A stretch of DNA of 64,000 nucleotides from Bacteroidales bacterium 6E. Its GTDB lineage: Bacteria > Bacteroidota > Bacteroidia > Bacteroidales > Prolixibacteraceae. The stretch lies in contig DF970690.1 of NCBI GenBank assembly GCA_001270045.2, forward strand, positions 158,369 through 222,368, written 5' to 3'. Position 1 is the first letter of the stretch; the number at the start of each line of letters is the position of its first letter. Positions 8,848 through 18,235 of this stretch are shown here, piece after piece. The notes under the pieces are model-generated. The model made no database searches and was not told the origin of the DNA. It saw only the letters and a list, made by a program, of their open reading frames with translations. Position numbers and translations under genes: made by a program.

Positions 8848-8862
8848 TTTTGAAATTTTGTA

Positions 8863-11565
8863 TTAATCCACTTTGAATTGATAACTTCCAGCTAAAACCT
8901 CCAATGAGCCATCCTCCAAAACTTTTATTCCAGGTATGGATGTAGTATTTACATTTTCCCCTCCTTCATACACTGAGCTTGAAGGTGATAAATTGGGCAT
9001 TGTCAACTTCGCTGAAGAGTTCGCAGGTACCGTTAAATTCATGGTAAACGCTGACCCCTCTACTTTCCAGTCAACTAACACATTTCCATAATTAGTCTCA
9101 TAACTGGCTTTCACCCAACCAAGATCTCCAACCGGCTGAGGTTTGATGATAATCTCTTTAAATCCCGGATTCTCGGCAGATATATTTATTCCCGCAAGGG
9201 TATTCCACATCCACTCACCTATACATCCCAATGCGAAATGATTTCGAGAATTCATTCCCTCAGGTCGCTCCGTATCTGAATTCCATAGTTCCCAGATTGA
9301 GGTAGCCCCCTTCTCAACCATATAACCCCAGGAAGGATATGATGTCTGGTTAATCATACGATAGGCAAGATCATGATGACCATATTTTGAAAGCATTGGT
9401 AAAATGTACCCTGTGCCCAGAAATCCTGTTGTTGGATGTACATCCCTTTCGCGAACCTTATCGACCAGGTTTCTTACAACTTGTCCTTTGAGTTCTTCAG
9501 GCGTAATTTCGAATGCCAGCGGCAATAAATTTGCAGTTTGGGTGGCTCCGGGATAAGTTTTTGTGCCATTATCCCAATACTTATCCTGGTAGGCATCCGC
9601 AATCCGTTTAGAAAGATCAGCAAAATAGGCAGCCTCATCAGTTTTACCCAGGATATTTGCCATTTTTGAAAGCAGACTGGCTGTATATGAGAAGTACGCA
9701 GTACCAATAGGCTCTGAAGGTGTCGGTTCCACTGCAATCCAATCACCATAACCATTCCATTCACCCTTTTTCCCCCATATATATATAAGGTCATTACTCT
9801 GGCTATGCATATAATTGACCCATCGTTTCATTTGATCATAGTTCTCCTCAATAATACGGGTATTACCAAAGTATTGATAAGTCATCCAGGGTATGATTAC
9901 ACACGCATCTCCCCAACCGGGTTTGGAGGGTCCGCCAACAACAATTGCAGGACTTACATCCGTAACCCATCCCGCAGAATCCTGTGCGTCAAAAATATCG
10001 TACATCCATTTGGTCCAGTATCGGTCAAGATGCATATTAAAATTGGCCGTTGGGGCAAAAATCTGAGCATCTCCCATCCATCCAAGCCTTTCATCTCGCT
10101 GGGGGCAATCGGTAGGAACAGTAAAAAAATTGCCTCGTTGGCCCCATGTAATATTTTTGTTGATTTTATTGATCAATTCATTTGATGTTTCCAAATGACC
10201 AATGAATGGTTGATCAGTGTGGATTACCTTACCGACCAAATCCGTCTGATTGGGCTTCTGCTTTAAGCCTGAGACCTGTACATATCTGAAACCATGATAT
10301 GTAAACATCGGCTCCCAGGCAAATTGAGTCCCATTCCCAATAACTTGATCCGTAGCTTTTGCGCTTCTCAAGTTCTCCTGTGCAACAGTGCCATCATCAT
10401 GAAGCAATTCCGCAAAACGTAAAGTTATGGTATCCCCTTGCGAGGAATTAATCATGAATTGGGCCCAGCCTACCATATTTTGCCCCAAATCAAACACATA
10501 CTCGCCAGTAAGCGGTTCAGTCAGTTTTACTGGTGTGATCTGCATTTGTTCCTTCAAAGCAGGGAACCTTGGACCAACCAATATTCCATCATAAGATGCC
10601 GGCTCCACAGAAATCCATTCGGCATCATCAATACCGACAGTGTTCCATCCCGGAATTTCCAGATTCTTATCAAAAGTTTCTCCATGGTAAATGTGGTCAG
10701 AAACAATAGGGGAATTGTGCCATTTCCAGCTATTATCGGTACCAAACCACTCCATTTCGCCATTGTTATATTCAATTTCAAGCTGGGCAAGCAGCATCAA
10801 CGGCCCGTTTGAGTATTTCGCACCTCCTTGCCAACCAAGACCACCAGACCACCACATACTACCTAATATTGCTCCCATGGCATTGGAACCCAATTCAACC
10901 AAGTCGGTTACATCATAAACCTGATACTCAAGCCTCTTGGGATAATCCGTCCATCCGGGAGTCAGTAAATCGGTGCCAACCCGATTCCCGTTGATGAAAA
11001 AAACATAATTTCCCAGACCCGTAACATAAAGCCTGGCCTTCGAGATTTCATTTCCTGAAGTGGAAAACTCCTTTCTCATATACACAGACCTTACCGGTTC
11101 ATCACCATTCCTTGCAATCCACTGTGCCTGCCAATCTGACTTTTTCATTTTGCCCATCTCCCAACTTGCAACCTCACTCCAGGGAGATAAATTTCCATCG
11201 TGGTCTCGTATACGGACTTTCCAAAAATATTCATTTCCAGATTCAAGCTGACTTCCGGCATATTTTATGTGAACTGACTCAGATGAATCAACCTCTCCGG
11301 AATCCCATACATCGCCATTATCCTTTTTCAACAATGCTTCTGAAGAAGCGACCAGTATCTGATACGAAGTTTGTGCTGCGCCCCTTCTGGCATCATCAAT
11401 TTTCCACTTAAACAAAGGATTGGGCCTATCAATACCCATTGGATTTGTTTGGTTCTCACACTGAAGGCTGATTACCTTCGAAGGAGAGTTGGCGGGACCA
11501 CAAGAATAAAGCAATCCAGCCAATACGAAATACGTAAAATACAAGAAAAGTCTAGATTTTTCCAT
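8863..11565 (-). CDS. GH78 alpha-L-rhamnosidase, lipoprotein
   Basis: 900-residue secreted glycosidase that removes terminal alpha-L-rhamnose from plant or microbial glycans. The signal peptide ends in LLYSC, a lipobox. The domain order is that of the family: N-terminal fibronectin-like region with a YQILVAS strand, two beta-sandwich domains around 145-470, the (alpha/alpha)6 catalytic barrel with the hallmark CPQRDERLGWMGDAQIF near residue 487, and a C-terminal beta-sandwich with a FKEIIIKPQP motif. The acidic catalytic residues lie in the barrel, and I do not assign numbers. No SusC/SusD pair, regulator or other glycosidase is adjacent, so it is an isolated rhamnosidase, not part of a full polysaccharide-utilisation locus. 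Confidence 0.93.
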   Translation of the reverse strand: MEKSRLFLYFTYFVLAGLLYSCGPANSPSKVISLQCENQTNPMGIDRPNPLFKWKIDDARRGAAQTSYQILVASSEALLKKDNGDVWDSGEVDSSESVHIKYAGSQLESGNEYFWKVRIRDHDGNLSPWSEVASWEMGKMKKSDWQAQWIARNGDEPVRSVYMRKEFSTSGNEISKARLYVTGLGNYVFFINGNRVGTDLLTPGWTDYPKRLEYQVYDVTDLVELGSNAMGAILGSMWWSGGLGWQGGAKYSNGPLMLLAQLEIEYNNGEMEWFGTDNSWKWHNSPIVSDHIYHGETFDKNLEIPGWNTVGIDDAEWISVEPASYDGILVGPRFPALKEQMQITPVKLTEPLTGEYVFDLGQNMVGWAQFMINSSQGDTITLRFAELLHDDGTVAQENLRSAKATDQVIGNGTQFAWEPMFTYHGFRYVQVSGLKQKPNQTDLVGKVIHTDQPFIGHLETSNELINKINKNITWGQRGNFFTVPTDCPQRDERLGWMGDAQIFAPTANFNMHLDRYWTKWMYDIFDAQDSAGWVTDVSPAIVVGGPSKPGWGDACVIIPWMTYQYFGNTRIIEENYDQMKRWVNYMHSQSNDLIYIWGKKGEWNGYGDWIAVEPTPSEPIGTAYFSYTASLLSKMANILGKTDEAAYFADLSKRIADAYQDKYWDNGTKTYPGATQTANLLPLAFEITPEELKGQVVRNLVDKVRERDVHPTTGFLGTGYILPMLSKYGHHDLAYRMINQTSYPSWGYMVEKGATSIWELWNSDTERPEGMNSRNHFALGCIGEWMWNTLAGINISAENPGFKEIIIKPQPVGDLGWVKASYETNYGNVLVDWKVEGSAFTMNLTVPANSSAKLTMPNLSPSSSVYEGGENVNTTSIPGIKVLEDGSLEVLAGSYQFKVD

Positions 11566-11757
11566 ATTGGTTTATTTTAGATATTGCCATTAGATAAGTC
11601 AACCTGCCTGGCATGAATTAATGGTAGAGATTGATAACTTACAAGAAATCCATTGAACCAGATTAGCTTTCTAAAGATAAAGAAAATCATTTTGCATTAG
11701 TTTATTTATCCTGTACTATCCTGTATATTTACAGAAAATCGCACATAAATCAATCTA

Positions 11758-12396
11758 ATGAAAATACTTGACCTGACACATCCTATACATAATGGCATGC
11801 CTGTATATCCGGGGAAGAATCCAGTCAGAGTTGAAATAGCTGCCACCATTAATAAAGACGGATATAGGGAAAAACACCTTTCAATCGATGGACACACTGG
11901 TACACATATGGATGCTCCGGCACACATGTTAGCAGATGGCCATACGCTGGACAGCTATCAAATCTCAAAATTCTGTGGCACAGCAATTATTCTAAAAATT
12001 CTGGAAAAACAAATCAGCTTGGATTTTCTAATGTCACATGCAGTTGAATTAAAGAATGTGGACTTTATACTTTTCAATACCGGATGGAGCAAATTCTGGG
12101 GCAAGGATGACTATCTGAATTCTTTTCCGACACTGACCATTGAAGCCGCCCATTATCTAAATCAGTTTACCATCAAAGGTATAGGCTTTGACACCATATC
12201 TGTTGACCCAATAGACTCCAAGGAGTTCCCCATCCATCACACCCTGTTTGAAAGGGATATGGTTATAATTGAAAACCTAAAGTTCCCTGAAGAGATTTCT
12301 CTAACCTATGGTTTTCTCCATGTTTATCCATTGCCAATAGCCGATGCAGATGGATCCCCAGTTCGGGCCGTTATCTTCTTGGAAGATTCCCATTAA
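11758..12396 (+). CDS. cyclase/kynurenine formamidase-like metal hydrolase
   Basis: 212 residues, cyclase family (PF04199 type). The metal-binding signature HTGTHMDAPAH sits at 46-56, preceded by the conserved DLTHPIHNGMPVYPG start. These enzymes hydrolyse amides or lactones, for example N-formylkynurenine. No other kynurenine-pathway gene is near, so the substrate is open. The start at 11758 fits the family exactly. The stop codon overlaps that of the convergent glycosyltransferase in the shared TTAA at 12393-12396, and no terminator separates them. Confidence 0.88.
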   Translation: MKILDLTHPIHNGMPVYPGKNPVRVEIAATINKDGYREKHLSIDGHTGTHMDAPAHMLADGHTLDSYQISKFCGTAIILKILEKQISLDFLMSHAVELKNVDFILFNTGWSKFWGKDDYLNSFPTLTIEAAHYLNQFTIKGIGFDTISVDPIDSKEFPIHHTLFERDMVIIENLKFPEEISLTYGFLHVYPLPIADADGSPVRAVIFLEDSH

Positions 12397-13859
12397 AGAT
12401 TTAACTCCTGTCGTGCGAATAGCTCCAGGGTACGGATCCTGTCCTTGTAAAGATTATGCTGGTTTAATTTTTCGATAGAAAGTGCAGCATCTGAATTTTC
12501 ATCCCATCTTCTGCATAGATAAAGTGATTCATAAATTCTGCCAATTCTAAAATCTCTGGAAATTCTCAATCCGACAGCATAATCTTCCCCATAACTTACA
12601 TTTGGAATTTTTACCTCACGAAGAACTGGCGTATAAAATGCCCTGGGTGCACCAAGTCCGTTGATGCGTAAAGCATTGTTACGACCATTATCCGGCGTCC
12701 ACTCCTTATGGTCAATCAATCCGGGAGGAATCTCTTCAAGCTTAAAATTTACCATTTGATATGATCCAACAACCATGGCACAATTCTCGCGATAAAACGT
12801 TTCCACAATCTTGCCGACAACATGGTTATCTATATATATGTCATCGCTGTCCAGTTGAATGGCAAAACGTCCACACCGGTGATCCATAATAGCAAGAGTC
12901 CAGCAACCTCCTATCCCCAAATCATTTCTCTCGGGAATAAGGTGGATAAGTCTCTGGTCTTCTGCTTCAATTTGTTTTAAAATATCAGTGGTGCCGTCGG
13001 TACTATGATTGTCTACAACAATTATATTAAATGGAAAATCCGGAGTTTGTGATAAAACTGACCTGACAGCATCACCAATGGTGCGAGCCCTGTTCCTGAC
13101 AGGAATAATAACCGATGCTTCCACCGGAAATTTTTCAAAGCTTAAGTCAATTTCACTGAATTTAGGTTTTAGCCACCCGCCAATATCCTTCAAATGCCGA
13201 GTACATGCCTTTTCCATCTCAACCTGCACTTCCCTGTTTTTGGGATCCACATAATCGAATTGTTTTTCACCAGAATTACGCAAATCAGTTTCCACTTCAG
13301 TATATAAATACTCCGGCAATCTGATAATCCGATGGTTTTGTGAAACTTTTAAGCGAATATCATACAATCCTGCAAACTGAAAATCATCACTTATCAGGGA
13401 AACGCTTTCTTTAAAGTATTGAGCCCTGAACAAAAGACATGAACCGAAATTAAAATCATCACGAAGGCTTCCGTGTTGGTAATCAATCACGGGATTAGGC
13501 AATAAATGTTCATCGCGTAACACATAATGATCAGAATAAACCATACCGGCATGAACATCATTTGCAGCCTGAACCATTCTCTCTATTGCCCAGGGACCCG
13601 GCTGAAGCATATGTGATTTTGTATATAGAAAAATGAAATTTCCATCTGCTTTGTCGGCAATTTTCCGCATTGTCAAAGTGGAGGTCAGTCTGTCTGTTTC
13701 AATAATTTCAATACCTTCCGGGATCTCGGTCCTGACCGTTGCATGAGTATGCAAGACAAAAATCTTTCTGACCAATTCAGATTTTCTCAACTCACTTATC
13801 GTTTTAACAAGATCTGTATACCTGCCTTCTGCAATAAAACAGTAAACTTCTGATTTCAT
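12393..13859 (-). CDS. two-domain family 2 glycosyltransferase
   Basis: 488 residues from the ATG at 13859; an upstream in-frame extension reads as untranslated leader. The C-terminal half, about 250-488, is a classical GT-A family 2 domain: EASVIIPVRNRARTIGDAV, then VVDNHSTDGT, the DxD-type QLDSDD and a GEDYA motif. The first 240 residues also look like a GT-A fold (FIFLYTKSHMLQPG, MVYSDHYVL) but lack a clean DxD, so they may be a degenerate or acceptor-binding domain. No membrane segment is seen, so it is a cytoplasmic enzyme. The acceptor is unknown. The gene is divergent from the MurNAc kinase-like gene at 14016. Confidence 0.82.
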   Translation of the reverse strand: MKSEVYCFIAEGRYTDLVKTISELRKSELVRKIFVLHTHATVRTEIPEGIEIIETDRLTSTLTMRKIADKADGNFIFLYTKSHMLQPGPWAIERMVQAANDVHAGMVYSDHYVLRDEHLLPNPVIDYQHGSLRDDFNFGSCLLFRAQYFKESVSLISDDFQFAGLYDIRLKVSQNHRIIRLPEYLYTEVETDLRNSGEKQFDYVDPKNREVQVEMEKACTRHLKDIGGWLKPKFSEIDLSFEKFPVEASVIIPVRNRARTIGDAVRSVLSQTPDFPFNIIVVDNHSTDGTTDILKQIEAEDQRLIHLIPERNDLGIGGCWTLAIMDHRCGRFAIQLDSDDIYIDNHVVGKIVETFYRENCAMVVGSYQMVNFKLEEIPPGLIDHKEWTPDNGRNNALRINGLGAPRAFYTPVLREVKIPNVSYGEDYAVGLRISRDFRIGRIYESLYLCRRWDENSDAALSIEKLNQHNLYKDRIRTLELFARQELNL

Positions 13860-13962
13860 ATGTATCAAATTTGATGCTGTGACGACCAAAAAAAACTTTT
13901 TTTTACAAATGAACCAATTTGCAAAAATCAATACGAAGATAGCGCAATAGAATCACCTTTCT

Positions 13963-13970
13963 TATCTTTG
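13963..13970 (+). promoter_or_regulatory. -7 promoter element for the kinase-murQ operon
   Basis: TATCTTTG, followed by ACCAAT, 46 bp before the ATG at 14016. The same element-plus-ACCAAT pattern occurs at 18208. Confidence 0.5.
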
Positions 13971-14015
13971 ACCAATCAAAAAGGAAAAAGTTGACGGCTA
14001 AAAAAAAGCGAAATC

Positions 14016-14858
14016 ATGATTATCATTGCCGATAGCGGATCGTCAAAAACACATTGGAGCATCATTTGGGAATCCAAATTATCACCAGAGACGATATATA
14101 CATCTGGAATCAATCCTTATTATCAAGACTCCCAGACTATATTAAAAACTTTGGAGTTGGAATTTCCGGTTAAAGCATTAAGACCCGACACTATCTTTTT
14201 TTATGGGGCCGGATGTGCAAACATTCGGGTAAACAGTATTGTTTCCAAAGCACTTCAAGAATTTTTTGGCACCTCCAGCATAGAGGTAGAAAGCGATCTA
14301 ATGGCTGCCGCCAGAGCTTTATGTCAAGACAATGAAGGCATTGCCTGTATCTTGGGGACAGGATCCAATTCCTGTTATTATGACGGAAAAATCATTAAAG
14401 AACAGGTTTCTCCTCTTGGATTCATTCTGGGTGACGAAGGAAGCGGGGCAGTCTTGGGGAAACGTTTATTGGGTGATCTGCTTAAAAACCAGCTACCAAA
14501 AGAGATTGCCAATATTTTTTTCGACAAATACAAATTAACAAAAGAGGATATCCTCGATCACATTTACAAGAAACCATTCCCTAACCGATTTGCGGCTCAA
14601 TTCACACATTTTATTTCTGATAACATTGATGATTCTTTTTTACATGGTTTGGTTTACGATGAATTTTCAAGGTTTCTTTCGAGGAATGTATTGCAATATC
14701 AATACTCAAGCATACTGCCCGTAAATTTTACAGGAAGTATAGCCTGGCATTTTCAGGAAATTCTCAGAAAAGCTGCATCATCTCTGGACCTTACAACTGG
14801 CCAAATTTTTCAATCCCCAATGTCAGGGCTGCTGCAATTTCATGGATCGAAACAATAA
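14016..14858 (+). CDS. BadF/BadG-type sugar kinase, probable MurNAc kinase
   Basis: 280-residue ASKHA-fold kinase. The phosphate-1 loop is ADSGSSKTHW at 5-14, phosphate-2 is ILGTGSNSCYY near 112-122, an LGDEGSGAVLGKRLL motif lies near 138-152, and Asp94 (ESDLMAAARA) is the likely catalytic base. Eukaryote-type N-acetylglucosamine kinases and the Tannerella forsythia MurNAc kinase MurK share this fold. It is 33 bp upstream of murQ, whose substrate is MurNAc-6-phosphate, so MurNAc is the likely substrate. GlcNAc kinase activity cannot be excluded. No MurT-type transporter is in the window. Confidence 0.85.
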   Translation: MIIIADSGSSKTHWSIIWESKLSPETIYTSGINPYYQDSQTILKTLELEFPVKALRPDTIFFYGAGCANIRVNSIVSKALQEFFGTSSIEVESDLMAAARALCQDNEGIACILGTGSNSCYYDGKIIKEQVSPLGFILGDEGSGAVLGKRLLGDLLKNQLPKEIANIFFDKYKLTKEDILDHIYKKPFPNRFAAQFTHFISDNIDDSFLHGLVYDEFSRFLSRNVLQYQYSSILPVNFTGSIAWHFQEILRKAASSLDLTTGQIFQSPMSGLLQFHGSKQ

Positions 14859-14891
14859 CGAGTTAGAAGCAAAGATAAAACCAAATATTAT

Positions 14892-15743
14892 ATGGCTGAG
14901 AATAGCAAGAACATCAGTGTGACTGAAACACCTTCCAAATTTAAGAATCTGGACAAGATGTCACCTGGCAAGATATTGGCTGCGATAAACAGGGAAGATG
15001 CCAGAGTTCATAAGGCTGTAAAAATGACCTTACCTCAGATTGAAAGATTGGTTATTCAAATAATCGAACGTATGCAAAATGGTGGCCGTGTTTTTTATTT
15101 GGGGGCAGGAACAAGCGGCAGATTGGGTGTACTTGATGCTTCAGAGCTTCCTCCCACTTTTGGTGTCCCCGACAATATGGTAATAGGTCTGATTGCAGGA
15201 GGGGATGTTGCACTTCGCAAGGCTGTTGAAAATGCAGAAGATGACCCGGAAATGGCTTGGAAGGAATTACAAAAATTTTATATCTCCAGCAAAGACACTG
15301 TTATTGGAATTGCTGCTTCCGGAACTACCCCATACGTGATTGGAGGGGTAATAAAGGCAAGGGAAGCTGGTTTACTAACGGGGTGTATTACCTGTAATCC
15401 AGGAAGCAAAATCGCCGCAGTGGCAGAATACCCCATTGAAGCCATCGTGGGACCTGAGATTGTAACAGGAAGTACAAGACTGAAAGCAGGAACTGCCCAA
15501 AAGATGATCCTGAACATGATTACAACAACCATCATGATTAAACTGGGTCGTGTCAAAGGAAATAAAATGATCAATATGCAACTGACCAATTCAAAATTGG
15601 TTGACCGCGGTACCCGAATGCTGATGGAAGAACTTCAATTGCCTGAAGAGGAATCCCGACGACTTTTATTGGAATTTGGATCAGTAAATAAAGCCATGGA
15701 AGGATATTACCAAAGTACAAAAAGGAAATCGAATGGAAATTAA
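14892..15743 (+). CDS. murQ: N-acetylmuramic acid 6-phosphate etherase
   Basis: 283-residue SIS-domain lyase that splits the lactyl ether of MurNAc-6-phosphate to GlcNAc-6-phosphate and D-lactate in murein recycling. The SIS signature GAGTSGRLG lies at 71-79, followed by DASELPPTFG with the expected catalytic Glu85, and a second acidic cluster ENAEDD near 113. Family length is about 300, so this copy is complete. It follows the kinase gene by 33 bp, forming a kinase-etherase pair. Its stop overlaps the stop of the convergent PBP4 gene in TTAA at 15740-15743. Confidence 0.95.
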   Translation: MAENSKNISVTETPSKFKNLDKMSPGKILAAINREDARVHKAVKMTLPQIERLVIQIIERMQNGGRVFYLGAGTSGRLGVLDASELPPTFGVPDNMVIGLIAGGDVALRKAVENAEDDPEMAWKELQKFYISSKDTVIGIAASGTTPYVIGGVIKAREAGLLTGCITCNPGSKIAAVAEYPIEAIVGPEIVTGSTRLKAGTAQKMILNMITTTIMIKLGRVKGNKMINMQLTNSKLVDRGTRMLMEELQLPEEESRRLLLEFGSVNKAMEGYYQSTKRKSNGN

Positions 15744-17170
15744 TAATTCGATCTGAGATACATTAGAAACCTGCGAATCTCCGTAAAAACATCCTGTTGA
15801 GTTCCTGAAAAATTGTTGATGATTATAGAAAAGGCTACCTCTCTGCCTGATGTACATTGCAAATATCCGGCATATGAGCGAACCCGGGTCATCGATCCGC
15901 TTTTTGCTCTCAATGTTTTACCTGGAAAATCTTTCGGAGAAAATGACGCCAGGGTACCATTACCTGCGACTGGCAGCGAATTTTTAAACACATCCCTGTT
16001 AGGACTATTTTGCATATAGAGAAGCAATGCATTCATCTGTTGCGCCGACAAGGCATTAAATCTTGAAAGCCCGCTCCCATCCTCCAAAAAGAAAGAATCA
16101 TTTATCACACTACTTTTGAGAAATTGCCTTACAAGAATCATCCCTTCTTCATGGCTTCCGATACCAGTCTTGCGATATGCTATTTGGCTTACGAGAGATT
16201 CAGCGATCAGATTTACACTTTCATGATTCAACAATGAACATACTTCCGACAATTCAGGAGATTTGTGCCATTCAATTACTTTGCCTTCTAATGGATCAAG
16301 GGAAACCAAAACCTCTCCGTCGAATCCGGGAAATTCAGATTTCAATTCTGTCTTGAAACCTTCGCCAAACAATATTTCCGGATCAGGCATTGAAGCTTTC
16401 ACAACAAAGTTTTTTCGATTAACAGGTATTGAGCCACGAATTATCCTTGTCTTGTCCCACGGGCTTCCAAACACATAAGCTAGATCACGATTCACCTGAG
16501 AAGCCTCCACTTCACTTGACCACTCAACACCAGGTGCAGTGTAGTCGGTATGGGTGAGAATTGCCGGCATGCCTGCGATAGAGGGAGAGTCGAAATATAA
16601 TCGAATGGTATTATCGGCATAATTAATGGCCGAAGGACCGGCACCATAATAATTACCCAGGTCATCCCAAGCCCAGGATGCTGGCACATCCCAACGCTGA
16701 AATGCCGAAATGTCCAACAAAATGTCACTCCCGATGTAATCAATACCCAATGTTTTTAGTGCCACAATCCATTTTTCGAATGGCCACAAATCTTTACGGT
16801 CATTTCCAAACAATGAGGAAGCCATTGTAGGATCCCCCCCACCCTTTACAATCAAGTTATCACGAAGCAAGCCATTTACAATTTCACCTTTTCCCTGAAT
16901 AGCCAACGAAGTTTCAAACCTGAAATCTATTCCCAAAAGTTCAAGTGCAACAGCCGAAAGGACCAATTTTACAGTTGATGCCGGGGCCAGAAGAAGATCA
17001 CCATTCAATGAATATAGAGTGGTTCCATCATTCACATCTGAGACAATTGCTCCTATTGCAGCTCCTTTCAAAGTACCGCTCATATCAAATCGATACTCTG
17101 GCACTTTTTGACTGAAAGCATCAAAGACGAGGGAATATAATGATATAAGAAATACAATTCGTAACAGCAT
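15740..17170 (-). CDS. dacB: D-alanyl-D-alanine carboxypeptidase/endopeptidase, PBP4 (DacB) family
   Basis: 476-residue periplasmic class C penicillin-binding protein with a cleavable signal peptide (FLISLYSLVFDAFSQK). All three active-site motifs are present: Ser65-x-x-Lys68 (ASTVK), Ser318-Val-Asn320 and Lys423-Ser-Gly425, the last in its common KSG form. The long insert between the first and second motifs is typical of PBP4. It trims the terminal D-Ala or cleaves D-Ala-mDAP crosslinks, and so would feed murein turnover. It is convergent with, and touches, murQ. Confidence 0.93.
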   Translation of the reverse strand: MLLRIVFLISLYSLVFDAFSQKVPEYRFDMSGTLKGAAIGAIVSDVNDGTTLYSLNGDLLLAPASTVKLVLSAVALELLGIDFRFETSLAIQGKGEIVNGLLRDNLIVKGGGDPTMASSLFGNDRKDLWPFEKWIVALKTLGIDYIGSDILLDISAFQRWDVPASWAWDDLGNYYGAGPSAINYADNTIRLYFDSPSIAGMPAILTHTDYTAPGVEWSSEVEASQVNRDLAYVFGSPWDKTRIIRGSIPVNRKNFVVKASMPDPEILFGEGFKTELKSEFPGFDGEVLVSLDPLEGKVIEWHKSPELSEVCSLLNHESVNLIAESLVSQIAYRKTGIGSHEEGMILVRQFLKSSVINDSFFLEDGSGLSRFNALSAQQMNALLLYMQNSPNRDVFKNSLPVAGNGTLASFSPKDFPGKTLRAKSGSMTRVRSYAGYLQCTSGREVAFSIIINNFSGTQQDVFTEIRRFLMYLRSNY

Positions 17171-17280
17171 ATCAGTTCATGATAATTTAAAGACAAATGT
17201 AACATCTTCAGGAAAGTTTTAACAAAGCTGCACAGGTCAACTTAAATTTGATGTAAATTGCCCTGCAAAAACAAATTTTA

Positions 17281-17661
17281 ATGCTTCGAAATTTATTGAT
17301 TGTAGGGACTGGAGGTCTAATTGGAACTGTCATGAGATATCTTGTCCAGGTGCATATTGAAAAGCTTATGGGCAGTACCTTCCCATTGGGAACATTTCTC
17401 ATAAACATTTTAGGAAGTTTTATAATCGGAGTAGTCTATGGATTAGTGGACAAAGGGAATATTATGGGTCCTGAGTGGAGGCAATTTCTTGCTGTCGGAT
17501 TATGCGGAGGATTCACTACCTTTTCCACCTTTTCTGCAGATACCTTGAATCTCATTAAAGACAACTCATTTGTCCAAATGCTATTATATACCGGAGGCTC
17601 GGTATTGTTTGGACTTCTTGCGGTTTATTTTGGAATAATACTTGCAAGAACGATATTATAA
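17281..17661 (+). CDS. crcB: fluoride efflux channel CrcB/Fluc
   Basis: 126-residue inner-membrane protein with four hydrophobic segments. The signatures are GTFLINILGSF at 37-47, with the pore Asn42, and GLCGGFTTFSTFS at 73-85, with the phenylalanine box and Thr/Ser track. These are diagnostic of dual-topology fluoride channels. Only one crcB is present, consistent with a homodimer. A DUF190 gene follows 78 bp downstream, a frequent neighbour of crcB. I found no fluoride-riboswitch core in the 110 bp upstream. Confidence 0.95.
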   Translation: MLRNLLIVGTGGLIGTVMRYLVQVHIEKLMGSTFPLGTFLINILGSFIIGVVYGLVDKGNIMGPEWRQFLAVGLCGGFTTFSTFSADTLNLIKDNSFVQMLLYTGGSVLFGLLAVYFGIILARTIL

Positions 17662-17739
17662 TGTTCTGCAATTCAAATGAAAGCTAAAGTATTCGTATTT
17701 TTAGTCATAATTCTTCTCCAAACCTAAGAATCAAAAAAG

Positions 17740-18126
17740 ATGAGTATAATGAATTCAATGAGGCTTGAAAAAAATACATATCTGCTTAAGGTTTTTCTTG
17801 GAGAATCAGACAAAATTAATGGTCGTCCTCTTTATGAAGAAATTGTATTCAATGCAAGAAAGGCAGGATTGGCTGGCGCAACGGTTTGTAAAGGCATTAT
17901 ATCCTTCGGTGCAAGTCATTCCATACATACCATGAAAATTTTTGCTCTATCTTCTGATTTACCTGTAACGATAGAAATTGTTGACAATCGTGAAAATCTT
18001 GACAAATTCATGCCTGAACTTTATGAACTATTGAATACAGCAAAACGTGGCGGCCTGGTCACAATTCAACAGGTTGAAGTCCTTCATTACATTCAGGGAG
18101 AAAAGTACAGGAATCCTGAACAATAA
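17740..18126 (+). CDS. DUF190 (PII-like) protein next to crcB
   Basis: 128-residue soluble protein. The pattern KVFLGESDKINGRPLYEEIV and AGLAGATVCKGIISFG is typical of DUF190, a PII-like ferredoxin fold that trimerises. It regularly neighbours crcB and is thought to have a regulatory or fluoride-related role, but its biochemical function is unproven. Alternative starts at Met4 and Met7 exist. It probably shares the crcB transcript. Confidence 0.88.
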   Translation: MSIMNSMRLEKNTYLLKVFLGESDKINGRPLYEEIVFNARKAGLAGATVCKGIISFGASHSIHTMKIFALSSDLPVTIEIVDNRENLDKFMPELYELLNTAKRGGLVTIQQVEVLHYIQGEKYRNPEQ

Positions 18127-18207
18127 ATGATCATTTCATTTACCGAGAGATATTTTCCAAACTTAGGGAGAATTGTATTATAATATCCGGCCATAAAAAT
18201 AGTTTTC

Positions 18208-18215
18208 TATTTTTG
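18208..18215 (+). promoter_or_regulatory. -7 promoter element
   Basis: TATTTTTG followed by ACCAAT, 21 bp before the ATG at 18236, giving a short leader for the phosphatase-like gene. Confidence 0.5.
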
Positions 18216-18235
18216 ACCAATTAAAGACTCAGACG

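Noticed and set aside
8863-11565. Polysaccharide-utilisation locus around the rhamnosidase
   Set aside because: No SusC/SusD pair, regulator or other glycosidase is next to it.
11701-11735. Tandem ATCCTGTA units before the cyclase gene
   Set aside because: Only two imperfect copies of about ten bases; could be chance and shows no further structure.
17171-17280. Possible fluoride riboswitch before crcB
   Set aside because: None of the conserved core bases or the pseudoknot segments can be found in these 110 bp.
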